Source: Streptomyces sp. NBC_01294
GTDB taxonomy: Bacteria > Actinomycetota > Actinomycetes > Streptomycetales > Streptomycetaceae
NCBI RefSeq assembly: GCF_035917235.1
Contig: NZ_CP108423.1
Coordinates: 62,001 to 126,000 of the forward strand
Length of the DNA stretch: 64,000 nt
Direction: 5' to 3'
Shown here: positions 10,781 through 20,588 of the stretch, piece after piece
Position numbering within the stretch: the first letter of the stretch is position 1
Layout: each line of letters opens with the position of its first letter
Notes under the pieces: generated by a model
What the model was told of the DNA's origin: nothing
The model's database searches: none
Seen by the model: only the letters and a program-made list of their open reading frames with translations
Program-made: the position numbers and the translations under genes

Positions 10781-10896
10781 GGGAAACCGGTCGCCCGCCG
10801 ACAGGCCTGGAAAGCCCGGCCCGTGACACCCCCACCGCCCCGAACGTTCCGAACATCCTGCCGTCATCCGCTTCCGCCCTGAACTGCGAGGCAACC

Positions 10897-12396
10897 TTGC
10901 CACCCACCCGCTCCCACATCCGCGACCTCGTCACCGCCTACCTGGGTCGCCACCCCGCCGAAGTAGAGTCTCTGGCACCGCTGTTGCACGCGCTGGAGGA
11001 CGGCGGCGCCGATCCCACGAGCCGCTCCACCCTGCCGGGCCACGTCACCTGCAGCTCCGTCGTCATCGACCGGGACTGCCGCGTCCTGCACATCCATCAC
11101 AAGGCCACCGGCAAGTCCCTCGCGCCCGGAGGGCACGTCGAGGAGGGCGACCGCACGCTGCTGGAAGCGGCGCTGCGCGAGGTCCACGAGGAGGCCGGTA
11201 TCCCGCCCGGCGCCCTGTGCACCACCGTCGCGTACGGGAGGGCGCCCTTCGACATCGACGTCCATGACATCGACGCCAACCCCGTCAAGGACGAATCCGG
11301 TCACCAGCACTACGACTTCCGGTTCGTGTTCTGCCTCGCCGACACCGACGCCGAGGTCTCCCCGCAGCCCGACGAGGTGTCGGGAGCGGAGTGGCGTCCC
11401 TTCGAGGAGGTGGCGTCGCCGTCCCTGCGGGCCAAGCTCCTCGCATCCGCTCTCGACGGCCGGGTCGAACCGGTGAACGCGTCGGCGTTGATCCACGACG
11501 ATCAGGGCCGCTACCTGCTCCATCTGCGGGACGACGTGCCCGGGATCTGGGAGCCGGGGGCCTGGGCCCTGCTGGGCGGTGGCCGCGAGCCGGAGGACGC
11601 CTCGCTGGAGGCGACGGTGCGGCGGGAACTGCGGGAGGAAGCCGGACTCGCGCTGCCCGTACTGGAGCCCTTCGCCGTGGAGTTGGCCACCGGCACCGAC
11701 GGCATGGCCGTACCGGTCCAGATCTTGGCGGGCCGGTGGAACGGCGACCCGGCCGAACTCCCGCTCACCGAAGGCGTCATGCTGGCCTGGTTCCACCCGG
11801 CGACGATGCCCCGCCTGCGGCTGAGCCCCTCCACCCTGGATCTGGTGCGGCGGCACGCGGCAGCTGCGCCGCCCAAGCCCGCTTCCCGTGCCGGGGAGGT
11901 GGTGCGGCGGTCACCAACGGCCGTGCCGGAACAGCGCCCCGGGCGACAGGCCGGCAGCGGAAGCGTTCCCCACGTCGTCGGCGTCCACCTCTACCTGGAG
12001 CGCGACGGCCGGGTGCTGCTCGGACTGCGGCACCCCGACTCCGCGTTCGCGGGTTCCACGCACCACTTCCTCGCCGGGCACTGCGAGCAGGAATCGGCCG
12101 TGAGCTGCCTGGTGAGGGAAGCGGAGGAAGAGGCGGGCCTGATCATCGACCCGGACGACGTGGAACTGGCCCACCTCGTCCACCTCGTGGACGAGCCGGG
12201 CGGACAGCCGCGGGTGGGGCTGGTCTTCCGCGCCCGGCGGTGGCAGGGCACGCCCGAGGTACGCGAGCCCGACCGCTGCGTGTCCTGGGGCTGGTGGCCC
12301 GCCGACGCCCTCCCCCACCCCGTCGTCCCCTACACCCGGGCCGCCGTCGAGGGCATCCGGGCCGGCCGCCTGTACACCGAACTCGGCTGGACCTGA
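10897..12396 (+). CDS. Triple-NUDIX-domain protein
   Basis: One uninterrupted frame of about 499 residues carries three NUDIX domains, with boxes near residues 77 (GGHVEEGDRTLL, REVHEEAGI), 226 (GGGREPEDASLEA, RRELREEAGL) and 392 (AGHCEQESAVSCL, REAEEEAGL). NUDIX enzymes hydrolyse nucleoside diphosphates linked to another group. The spacing within the first and third boxes differs by a residue from the classic G-x5-E-x7-REUxEExGU, so not all three need be active. The start is inferred as TTG at 10897, behind GAGGCAACC, since the family-like N-terminus (HIRDLVTAYLGRHPAE) begins there; the frame is open further upstream. It is 62 bp from the next gene, in the same operon. Confidence 0.8.
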   Translation: MPPTRSHIRDLVTAYLGRHPAEVESLAPLLHALEDGGADPTSRSTLPGHVTCSSVVIDRDCRVLHIHHKATGKSLAPGGHVEEGDRTLLEAALREVHEEAGIPPGALCTTVAYGRAPFDIDVHDIDANPVKDESGHQHYDFRFVFCLADTDAEVSPQPDEVSGAEWRPFEEVASPSLRAKLLASALDGRVEPVNASALIHDDQGRYLLHLRDDVPGIWEPGAWALLGGGREPEDASLEATVRRELREEAGLALPVLEPFAVELATGTDGMAVPVQILAGRWNGDPAELPLTEGVMLAWFHPATMPRLRLSPSTLDLVRRHAAAAPPKPASRAGEVVRRSPTAVPEQRPGRQAGSGSVPHVVGVHLYLERDGRVLLGLRHPDSAFAGSTHHFLAGHCEQESAVSCLVREAEEEAGLIIDPDDVELAHLVHLVDEPGGQPRVGLVFRARRWQGTPEVREPDRCVSWGWWPADALPHPVVPYTRAAVEGIRAGRLYTELGWT

Positions 12397-12458
12397 CCCT
12401 GGCACCCGCCCCCTCTCCCCATCTCCCCTCTCCCCATCTCCACTAAAAGGAGTCGTAC

Positions 12459-13820
12459 GTGGCCGATCCCACCGTGCCGCCGCCGCCCGCCCGCGCCAGA
12501 ACCACACCCGAGGACGGCCCCGCCGTGGCCCGCGCGGAGCTGGTCGCCCGACTGGAGGCCGACGGGGCCCTGGGGCCCGGCCCTGTCCGCGACGCCTTAC
12601 TCGGGCTGCGCCGCGAGGTGTTGATGCCGCAGGCGTACGTACGGCGCAGCAAGCCGGACGAGACTCCGCTGCGCTGGGACCTCCTCGACTGGGCGGTGGC
12701 GGCGGACCGGGAGGAGCTGCTAGGGCTGCTGTACGGCGGGCAGAGCGTGTCGGTCCAGCACGAGGGCGAGCCGATCCTGGGCCGGGTGCCGGGCCCGCGC
12801 TCGGGCGGATCGATGACCGCGATGTCCAGCACGGTGGGGATGACCGCCGGGCTGCTCCAGCGGCTGGACCTGAGGCCGGGGCAGCGCGTCCTGGACATCG
12901 GCACCGGCGCCGGGGTGTCCGCGGCCGTGGCGTGCGCGGTCGCCGGAGATGCCGGGGTGGTGACCGTGGACCGGAACCCGCACGTCACCGCTGCCGCCCG
13001 CGAGCGGCTGGCCGCCCTCGGCTACCGGCCGACGGCCGCGACGGGCGATGGTCAGCACGGATGGCCCGCGCAACGCGCCTACGACCGGACCTTCGTCTCC
13101 TACGCCGTCACCCGCGTGCCCCTGGCCTGGCCGGAGCAGTTGGCACCGGGCGGGCTCGCCCTGGCCACCCTGTCGACCTCCTCCCCGTCCTGGCCGGGCC
13201 TCGCGGTCATCGCCAGGACCGGGGCCGGACGGCTGGAGGCACGCGTGGAAGCGGTGGAACTCGGACACCGTCCGGCACACGGCGGGAAGCAGATCTTCCT
13301 GAACGCCCGCTTCCGGAAGCGGATCGACGCCGGTGCCGTCGACGGCGAGAGCACGCACACGACCCGCACGGGCCCGCCCCCGAGCGGGGCGCGTGGGATG
13401 TGGCTGGCGCTGGACCACCTCCATCCCGGGCTGGTGCGGGACTGGAGTGCCGACCGCCTGGTCATCGGTGCGCCCGCGTGCGGGTCCTGGGTCACCGCCG
13501 GCCCCGACGGCGCCGGAGGGTGGACCGTCACCGCCCACGGGCCGCGGGAGATCTGGACGGAGATCCAGGAAACCGCCGCCCGCTGGCAGGCCGCCGGATC
13601 CCCGGCCTCCTACCGTCTGCACCTCGAACCCGACGAAGACCAGTGGGTCAGCGCCGGGACGGGACCGGCGGAGCTGTCCTGGCCCCTGACGATCACCCCC
13701 GATCCGGTACCGGCTCGACAAGCCGACAGCCCGTACTCGCACCCGCACCCGCACCCGTACCCGGACCCGGACGCGGACCCGGACCCGGACCATCACGCGA
13801 CCCAGGAGAAGACCACATGA
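12459..13820 (+). CDS. PCMT-like SAM methyltransferase with His/Asp-Pro tail
   Basis: Resembles protein-L-isoaspartate O-methyltransferases. SAM-binding motif I is VLDIGTGAGVSAAVA (about residue 143), preceded by SSTVGMTAGLLQ and LRPGQR, followed by the acidic motif VVTVDRNP. Later come YDRTFVSYAVTRVP and LAPGGLALATL. At 453 residues it is much longer than plain PCMT (about 220); the C-terminal half has no clear assignment, as in the methyltransferases found with FxLD lanthipeptides. The last 30 residues form HPHPHPYPDPDADPDPD, a metal-ligand-like tract. GTG start behind AAAAGGAG. The stop overlaps the next ATG. No frameshift. Confidence 0.8.
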   Translation: MADPTVPPPPARARTTPEDGPAVARAELVARLEADGALGPGPVRDALLGLRREVLMPQAYVRRSKPDETPLRWDLLDWAVAADREELLGLLYGGQSVSVQHEGEPILGRVPGPRSGGSMTAMSSTVGMTAGLLQRLDLRPGQRVLDIGTGAGVSAAVACAVAGDAGVVTVDRNPHVTAAARERLAALGYRPTAATGDGQHGWPAQRAYDRTFVSYAVTRVPLAWPEQLAPGGLALATLSTSSPSWPGLAVIARTGAGRLEARVEAVELGHRPAHGGKQIFLNARFRKRIDAGAVDGESTHTTRTGPPPSGARGMWLALDHLHPGLVRDWSADRLVIGAPACGSWVTAGPDGAGGWTVTAHGPREIWTEIQETAARWQAAGSPASYRLHLEPDEDQWVSAGTGPAELSWPLTITPDPVPARQADSPYSHPHPHPYPDPDADPDPDHHATQEKTT

Positions 13821-14143
13821 CCACGCTCCCCGCCTCCGCACCACGCACCGGAGGCTGCCTGTGCGGCGCGATCCGTTTCACGGTCACCGGACCACCGGAC
13901 TACCCGCACACCTGCGCCCTAGACGACGGGGCGACCCGCGTCGCGATCACGCTCTCCGGGCTGGGGAACCCGCCCGACCTGGTCCCCGTCAACCAGAGCC
14001 ACCGCGACAGCGCCGTCCCCTGGCCGGCCCAGGTCTCCGACACCCGCCACCGACCCGGGCCGCCCGACGAGGTGGTCGGGTTCCCGGCCACGACTCCGGC
14101 CGGGGTGGCCGAACCCACGCGCCGTCCCGGGACCGCGCGGTGA
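13817..14143 (+). CDS. GFA/CENP-V-like protein with internal deletion
   Basis: The N-terminus (TGGCLCGAIRFTVTGPPDYP) is that of the GFA family, whose full members bind zinc through CxC, CxxC and a later CxxC. Here HTC is followed directly by ALDDGATRVAIT, the region normally found after the last CxxC. About 65-70 residues with most zinc ligands are therefore missing, yet the frame is kept and the C-terminus (DLVPVNQSHRDSAVPW) is conserved. Either the gene is truly reduced, or assembly lost about 200 bp. ATG overlaps the upstream stop, and its stop overlaps the next GTG. Confidence 0.65.
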   Translation: MTTLPASAPRTGGCLCGAIRFTVTGPPDYPHTCALDDGATRVAITLSGLGNPPDLVPVNQSHRDSAVPWPAQVSDTRHRPGPPDEVVGFPATTPAGVAEPTRRPGTAR

Positions 14144-14682
14144 GCGGCGGCGCCCGGCATTCCGTGCCGGTCGACGTCCACCTCATCCTGCGCCGCGACG
14201 GCGAGTCCGGCCCCGAGGTGCTGCTGTCCCGCCGTGCCGGGCCGGTGTACGCGTCCGGGCTGTGGCACCTGCCGTCCGGGCACCTCGACGCGGGCGAGGA
14301 CATGGTCGAGGCGGTGATCCGGGAGGCCCGCGAGGAGACCGGCGCCCTCATCGACAGCGAGGACGTGACCGTGGCCGTCACCGTCCACCACCGCCCTCCC
14401 GTGGGCACCGGTTCGCGCATCGGCGTCTTCTTCGAGGTGCGGCGGTGGTCGGGCGAGCCCCACGTGAGGGAGCCGGACCGATGCGACGCCATGGGCTGGT
14501 ACCCGCCGCACGCGCTGCCGGACCCGATGGTGGCGTACTGCCGGTCCGGCCTGGACGCCTACCGCGCCGGGCTGCCCGCCGCCGTGCACTTCCAGCAGCC
14601 CGGCGACCGGATCCACCACACCGCGGGCGCCCCCGACCGCACCCGTCTCCTGCCCGGTCCGTCCCGGGGCGGGCGGAGTTGA
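14140..14682 (+). CDS. NUDIX hydrolase
   Basis: An intact single-domain NUDIX protein of 180 residues. The box is canonical: GHLDAGEDMVEAVIREAREE followed by TGA(L) fits G-x5-E-x7-REUxEExGU. It starts VPVDVHLILRRDG after a short lead, with LWHLPSG before the box and FFEVRRWSGEPHVREPDRC after it. The last motif is also seen in the third domain of the triple-NUDIX protein upstream, so the two are close relatives, probably by duplication. The GTG start overlaps the upstream stop. Substrate unknown. Confidence 0.9.
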   Translation: MSGGARHSVPVDVHLILRRDGESGPEVLLSRRAGPVYASGLWHLPSGHLDAGEDMVEAVIREAREETGALIDSEDVTVAVTVHHRPPVGTGSRIGVFFEVRRWSGEPHVREPDRCDAMGWYPPHALPDPMVAYCRSGLDAYRAGLPAAVHFQQPGDRIHHTAGAPDRTRLLPGPSRGGRS

Positions 14683-14771
14683 CGTACCGACCGCGGGAGT
14701 GCGCCGAACAGCCCGTCGGCCGGGACACCGCATCGTCCACCGGCCCGGAAGACCAGTCGAGGAGCAACGGC

Positions 14772-17110
14772 GTGGGACATGTCGTCCGCGAGAGGTGGCA
14801 GCGGTGTTACGCCGACGGAAGGGGTTTCCGGCAACTGGGGGATGTCGAGCGGTCGCTGCTCGCCGAGCACGTCCCCGCGCCGGACTGCGGCGGGCGGAGC
14901 GCTGGACGTGGGGTGTGGTACCGGGGAACTGGCCGCCTACCTCGCGTCGCTCGGCTACGCCGTGGACGCCTGCGACTTCGCCGACAGCGCGATCGACCGA
15001 GCCCGGAAGGAGCGCCCTGGCACCGAGGATGTGCGCTGGCTGCGGCTGGACATCGAACGCGACGACCCCGTGGAACTGAACGGGGACGGCTACGACGTGA
15101 TCACCCTGCGTCTGATGTACCCGTTCCTGCGCGACCGCAGCCGCGTCCTGCACTCGCTCGGCGAACGGCTGCGGCCCGGCGGCGCGCTCGTGATCATCAC
15201 GCCGACCGCCGAGCAGACCCCGGAGCAACAGCGCGACATCGCTCTCGACGAGGACGAGATCCGGCTGCTCACCGCCTGCTGGGAACAGGCCGAGCGGCTG
15301 GACGCGGCCGGGCTCGCCGTCCTGGTCCTGCGCGGCCCCTGTCACTCCGACACCACGGCGGTCGAGAAACGCCCGCCCACCGGCCACGCCTTGACGGGAG
15401 CCCTCGCCGTCGTGACCGACCCCACCGGTCGGGTCCTGCTCGGCCGGTCCACCCGGGGCATGTGGGAGCTGCCGGCGGCAAGACGTCCGGATCCGAGGAC
15501 TTCGCTGCGGCGGCGGTGCGGGAGCTCGCGGAGGAGACCGGCCTGACGGCCGCGCCTGACGACGCGTACGTGGTGACGGTGCTCGTCGACGACAGCCACG
15601 GCGTGCCCCGGCTCACCGCGGTCGTCCGCGTCGTCGCCTGGTCCGGCGCCCTCACCAACCGCGAGCAGAAGCTGTTCGAGCGGTGGGATTTCCACGATCT
15701 GCACGCCCTGGCGTGCGTCGGCCCGGTGTTCACCCCGGCCGCGCAGGCCTTGGACGCCATCTGGCCCGGGGTCGTCCCGGGCCTACCGCCCGTCCACGCC
15801 CACCCGCTCGCCGTCGAGCCGCCGCCCGTGCCCGGCGAACCGTCCGAAGCCGTCCGGTTCCGCCGGCAGATGGCCGAGGCGGTCGTCAGCGGCGGCTGGG
15901 CTTCCTCCCCGCCGGTGCGGGATGCGCTGCGCACGGTACCCCGGCACCGGTACGCGCCGGAGAAGGACCTGAGGACCTCGTACGACGCGGACCTGGCCAT
16001 CGTCACCCGTCGCGACGAGACCGGGCGGGCGACCAGCTCGGTATCCGCGGCATGGCTCCAGGCCGACATGCTCGAAAGCCTCTGCCTCGGTCCGGGCGCG
16101 ATCGTGTACGAGGCGGGATCCGGCGGCTACAACGCCGAGCTGATCGCCCACGTCGTCGGCCCGGCCGGCCGGGTGGTCACCTGCGACATCGACCTGTACG
16201 TCGTGCGCCGCACCCGCCGGCTGACCACGGAGGCCGGCAGCGGGCGCGTGGTCGCCTTCCAGGGGGACGCTGCCTCGGGGGCCCTGGTGCAGCACGCCCC
16301 GGGGCGGGTTCGACGGGAGCGTGATCACCTACAACGTCTGGGACATCGCCCCGGCCTGGCGGGAGCAGCTCGCCGAGGGCGGGCGTCTGGTCCTGCCGCT
16401 GGAGATCGGCGGCTACACCCGGGCCGTCGCGTTCGAGCGGCGCGGTGACGTGCTGCACGCGCGGAAGTTCACGCACTGCGGGTTCGTCCCGGCGCAGGGC
16501 GAGCACGCCCGTACCACCCCGGTCGTCGACCTGCTCGGCGGTGAGTTGCAGGTCCGCTTCGACGACGGGGATCCCCGCGCCGTCGAGGCTGGAGGAAGCT
16601 CTGCGCGGGCCGCGCCATGAGGTCGCCACCGGGGTGACCATGGGCGGCGGCTTCTCCTTCGGCTCGCTCCAGTTGTACGCGGCCACGACCCTTCCCGGCT
16701 TCTGCCGGCTGGCCGCGCACGTGGAGAAGGGCACCGGCGCCACCCGGATCGCGAAGGGCAGTGACGCGCCGGCGATCCTCGGAGACGGTTCGCTGGCCTG
16801 CCTCGTCCATGTGCAGACCCGGAACGGAGACAGCCCGGCCGAGCAGGAGTGGGAGTGGCGCGTGGACGCCTTCGGCGATCGGGGAGCGCGGCTCGCGGCG
16901 CGGCTGGCGGCCACGGTCCGGACCTGGGACCGCGACGTGCGTGGTGGCGCCGACCCGGGGTTGAGCGTCCACCCGGCCGGTACCCCCGATCACCGGCTGC
17001 CCCCTGGCGATGTGCTGGACAAGGCGCACTGCCGTCTGGTCCTCCGATGGCCGGGACGTGACGCCCTCCTCCCGGCTCCCGGCGGGCGTGGCGGGAGGAG
17101 GGCGATGTGA
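14772..17110 (+). CDS. Fusion: SAM methyltransferase - NUDIX - FxLD-type methyltransferase
   Basis: About 780 residues in three parts. Residues 1-215: class I methyltransferase, motif ALDVGCGTGELAAYLAS near residue 44, later YDVITLRLMYPFL and LRPGGALVIITP. Residues 220-350: NUDIX domain with a perfect box (GGKTSGSEDFAAAAVRELAE, ETGL). Residues 365-780: a PCMT-like domain of the kind called methyltransferase, FxLD system: SSVSAAWLQADMLE, EAGSGGYNAELIAHVVGP, WDIAPAWREQLAEGGRLVLP, FTHCGFVPAQG. The NUDIX second half and the last domain share one open frame from 15544 to 16310, so that fusion is directly seen. Indels near 14898, 15478, 16312 and 16595. GTG start behind GAGGAG; a TTG at 14679 overlapping the NUDIX stop is an alternative. 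Confidence 0.75.
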
Positions 17111-17122
17111 GGAACCGTGGGG

Positions 17123-18720
17123 CTACGGACGGCTGTCGAGCCAGCTCAGCTTGTGGGCGTAGAGCACTCGCTGGCAGTAGTCCGTCCCCGCCGGATCGGC
17201 AGGGTCCCGGTTCGCCGTGCAGTCGGACGCCGCCCCCGGGCGGTGTTCGGAGACGGACCACAACCGCCCCGTGCCGCGCTCGACGTAGAGGTCCTCGGCG
17301 CCCCGGGCGGTCTTGACGGCCTGGCCGTTCTGGACCAGTTGGCCGTTGCTCCACTGGAAGCGCCACAGGTTGCCCGGCTCGTCCGTGCCCTTGGACTCGT
17401 TCACGTACAGCGTGCCGTTGTACGCGGCCGCGCCCTGGGCGCCTCCGTTGGCCATCGGCAGGTAGTTGGCCCAGCCTTCCGCGGTGACGTCGGCGGAGCG
17501 CCCCTCCAGGGCCGAGACCGGGTACGAGGCGATGCGTCCGGTGGAGGGGTAGCCGCTCTCCGGACGGCGAGTACTCGCCCATGATCAGGCGGTCCGGGAC
17601 GGTGCTGCGGTCCAGCGAGATGTAGGAGGCCTTCGGCGCGCCGGTGGAGACACAGGCGTAGGAACCCCTGGGGTTGCTCTGCGTCGCCTTGAACTTCCAC
17701 GCGGCGACCTGCGGCATCACGTAGCGGTAGCCGAAGCTGTACCAGACGTTGTCGTGCCGGCCGACCTTCGTCTTGACCTCGACGTTGGAGGTGGTCTTCA
17801 CCCCGTCGGTGTCGGTCCCCATCTCGTCGTGCGTGCCGGGGTCGCCGTCGGGGTCCAGGTCCATGATGTAGCGCATGTCGAAGACGCGCATGCCGTTGCG
17901 GGTGTCCGCGACGTAGAGGTAGTTGCCGTACCAGACGATTCCGCCGGCGTGGACGCCCTTCTGGATCGGGTACTCGGCGGCGTGCAGCCCGTCGAAGGAA
18001 ACGTGGTCGGCGGAGTTCACGTAGGTCCAGCCCAGCAGGACGTGCCGGTACTTGACCTCCGGACTGCCGGTGGCCGGGTTGGTCCGGCTCTGCACGAAGG
18101 TGATCCGGACGCCCTTCTGGTTGCAGGCGTCGTTGTCCTCCAGCTCGGCAGGAGTGCAGTCGCCGGCCGTCGGGAGCGGGTCGTTCTCCCGGCCCGGGTC
18201 CCAGCCGTCGTAGGAGGCGAACAGCTGGATGTTGCCGGCGTCGCCCCACAGCTCGTTGTCCTTGGCGTCGGAGACGCCGGTGAAGCCCTGGGGGACCCAT
18301 TCCTGCGAGACGGAGTCGTCGTTCTGCAGGCAGTACTTGACGTCGGGGTCCGGGGCGGTGCCGAACGAGTCGCGGGAGCACCACGGCTGGACGGTGCGGT
18401 TCGCACCGGCCAGCAGGTTCTGCACGCCCGACTTGGGCAGCACCGAATCGAGGCGGGCGACCCGCTTGGTGGTCTCGGCGTTCAACTCGCCGGGCGACAG
18501 CGTGAAGTCACCGGGCGAGGCGGCGCCACCGGGAGCGGTCCAGGCGCGCGTGCCGTGGGGCGAGGGGGTGCCCGCGGTCGCGCGGGGCTCCTGGGTCCAG
18601 GACTCCGGCGCATCCGGCGGAAGGTCCTCCGCCTGGGCCGGCGCCGCGAGGCCGGTGAGCGCGAGCGTGGCCGCGGCAGCTGCCACGAGCCAAGCGCGAC
18701 GTATTCGCCTAGGCCGGCAT
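17123..18720 (-). CDS. Large secreted protein of unknown function
   Basis: A signal peptide begins RRIRRAW followed by a hydrophobic core ([18 protein letters not shown]). The mature part (about 500 residues) has four or more Cys, and repeats of the type [19 protein letters not shown] and [11 protein letters not shown]. These short strands ending in a hydrophobic-acidic turn suggest a beta-propeller (inference). No catalytic motif recognised. I place the start at the ATG behind GGAGG (18720); an extra T near 18712 then creates a stop, and a second indel near 17570 separates the last 150 residues ([18 protein letters not shown] to the stop). It converges with the methyltransferase fusion, 12 bp apart. 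Confidence 0.65.
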
Positions 18721-19050
18721 GTGGGGGTTGCCTCCGTTGCTCATGTGACAGGTGAGTCAAACGGAGGCTTCCAGATCACTTGCACGAAAGGCAAGCTTGA
18801 TCGTTTCATCAACGGCCGCACCGCGAGTGCAGTTGCGGATCATCGGGACATACTCCACCCCCTTGGGCGGGCGGCCCGGATACCGGCGGGCCGCGTGGCC
18901 GCACCGAGTACAAGGGCGCATGAGCGCGGCCCTCCGCGTGGGTCGCTGACGGGAACGGTGAGGGCGCGCTGTATAGGGTCTTGGCAACGTCCTTTGCCGC
19001 CTGTGTCTGCCTGGCTGCCCTGCCCTGCCCCGATCATCAGGAGTGCTGCC
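18721..19050. other. 330-bp divergent intergenic region
   Basis: Between the secreted-protein gene (minus) and the DHA2 transporter (plus). Contains a moderately AT-rich stretch at 18760-18850 and GCTGTATAGGG near 18970, which could hold a -10 element for the transporter. A minus-strand 28-codon frame ([18 protein letters not shown], ending at 18757) is present but too short to support as a gene. Confidence 0.4.
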
Positions 19051-20514
19051 GTGGGACCTGTTGAGACTTCGCCTCAGCCCGGCGGCCTCGGGTGGAACCG
19101 CGAGACGGCGACGCTGGCGCTCCTGTCGTTCGCCATGCTGATCGTTTCGCTCGACCAGTACATCGTGGTCGTGGCGCTTCCCGACATCGCGCGCGACCTC
19201 GGCTATTCCGCGCAGACGCTCCAGGCGGCTCATCAGCGCCTACGCGGTGGCCTCGGCGGGCTTCCTCCTGTTCGGCGGGCGTGCCGCCGACCTCCTCGGA
19301 CGCCGCCGGATCCTGGCCGCCGGCCTCGCACTCTATTCCGGGGCGGCCTTCGCGGGAGGACTCGCGACCAGCCCCGGAATGCTCCTCGTCGCCCGCGCCG
19401 TCCAAGGTCTCGGCGGAGCCCCCGTCTTCCCCACCACCTGGCACTCATCAACACCACCTTCGGAGAAGGCCGCGCCCGCAACCGTGCCTTGGGAATCTGG
19501 GGAGGGGCGGGCGCCGCAGGACTCGTCATCGGCGTGCTGCTCGGCGGCATCCTGACGCAGGCGTTCGGCTGGGAAGCGGTCTTCTTCGTCAACGTCGCCC
19601 TGGCCGGCCCCGCGCTGGTGCTCGCCTTCGTGGTGATCCCCCGGGACGGTGAACGCGAGAAGGGCCGCACGTTCGACCTGCCCGGTGCGCTCAGCGTCTC
19701 CCTCGGTGTCACGCTCGTCGTGTTCGCCCTCGTGCAGGGCCCCGGCATGGGCTGGCTCTCACCGGGCATCCTGGTGAGCGCAGCGGCGGGCCTCCTGCTG
19801 ATCGGAGCCTTCGTCGTCATCGAGCGGCGCAGCTCGGACCCGCTCATGCCGCCCGGGCTGCTCGCCAACCCCAACCTGATCACCGGCGTCGCCATCGCCT
19901 TCATGTTCATGGCGACCTTCGGCTCCGTCCTCTACTTCCTGTCCCTCTACTTCCAGGAGGTGCTGGGGTACGACGCGTTGCAGACCGGCGCCGCCTTCCT
20001 CGTCCCCACGGCGGTGGTGGTGGCCGGTTCGACGGTCGCGGGCCAGCTCGTGACGCGGTTCGGTCTCCGGCGGACGCTGGCCGCGGCCCTCGCCGTCCGG
20101 TGCGCTCGGCGCGGGTCGCAATCGGCCGCGATCTCGCCGGACGGCACGTACATCGAGCTCGTCCCCGGCCTCGTCGTGCTCAGCATCGGCGACGGGGTGG
20201 TGTTCACCGCCATGTTCATCGCCGCCGCGACGGGAGTCCCCGACCGACAGCAAGGCATTGCCTCGGGTATTGCCTCCACCGGCTCGGGCGCGGGCGCGGC
20301 TGTCGGCCTGGCCGTCCTCGTCCTCGTCGCGACTGCCGGCCTCGACGGCCTCTCCGGTGAACAGCTTCGCATCGCCACCGCCGACGGGATCCGTACCGCG
20401 CTCTTCGTCGTGGCGGGCGGAATCGCGCTGACCTTCCTCGTCGCCGTGAGACGGTGCCCGACACCGTCCGGACCGGGACCGGTTCCCGTGCCGTACCAGA
20501 CCCGACGCTGCTGA
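19051..20514 (+). CDS. MFS drug exporter, DHA2 (EmrB/QacA) type
   Basis: A 14-helix proton-driven exporter. Motifs: [20 protein letters not shown] in helix 1 (the D-x-x-I/V-V-x-V-A-L-P pattern), [15 protein letters not shown] for loop 2-3, GLGGAP and [20 protein letters not shown] for motif C. Two indels, near 19232 and 19440, break the N-terminal third; one more probably lies near 20100, where [11 protein letters not shown] is out of character. GTG start behind CAGGAG. No regulator gene is next to it. Substrate unknown; relatives export antibiotics and dyes. Confidence 0.85.
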   Translation: MGPVETSPQPGGLGWNRETATLALLSFAMLIVSLDQYIVVVALPDIARDLGYSAQTLQAAHQRLRGGLGGLPPVRRACRRPPRTPPDPGRRPRTLFRGGLRGRTRDQPRNAPRRPRRPRSRRSPRLPHHLALINTTFGEGRARNRALGIWGGAGAAGLVIGVLLGGILTQAFGWEAVFFVNVALAGPALVLAFVVIPRDGEREKGRTFDLPGALSVSLGVTLVVFALVQGPGMGWLSPGILVSAAAGLLLIGAFVVIERRSSDPLMPPGLLANPNLITGVAIAFMFMATFGSVLYFLSLYFQEVLGYDALQTGAAFLVPTAVVVAGSTVAGQLVTRFGLRRTLAAALAVRCARRGSQSAAISPDGTYIELVPGLVVLSIGDGVVFTAMFIAAATGVPDRQQGIASGIASTGSGAGAAVGLAVLVLVATAGLDGLSGEQLRIATADGIRTALFVVAGGIALTFLVAVRRCPTPSGPGPVPVPYQTRRC

Positions 20515-20588
20515 CCACCGGGCTTGCCGTGCGCGTTCGCTCGTACGGGCGCCGGGCGCCGCGGCCGGCGACACCGGCGGGTCCCTGC

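Noticed and set aside
12397..12458. CT-rich repeats before the PCMT-like gene as a possible precursor-peptide gene
   Set aside because: No frame with a start, an FxLD motif or a Cys-rich core; it is a leader with a strong ribosome binding site.
18757..18840. 28-codon minus-strand frame ending EASV with a GGTGGAG before it
   Set aside because: Too short, no relatives known to me, and lies in a promoter region.
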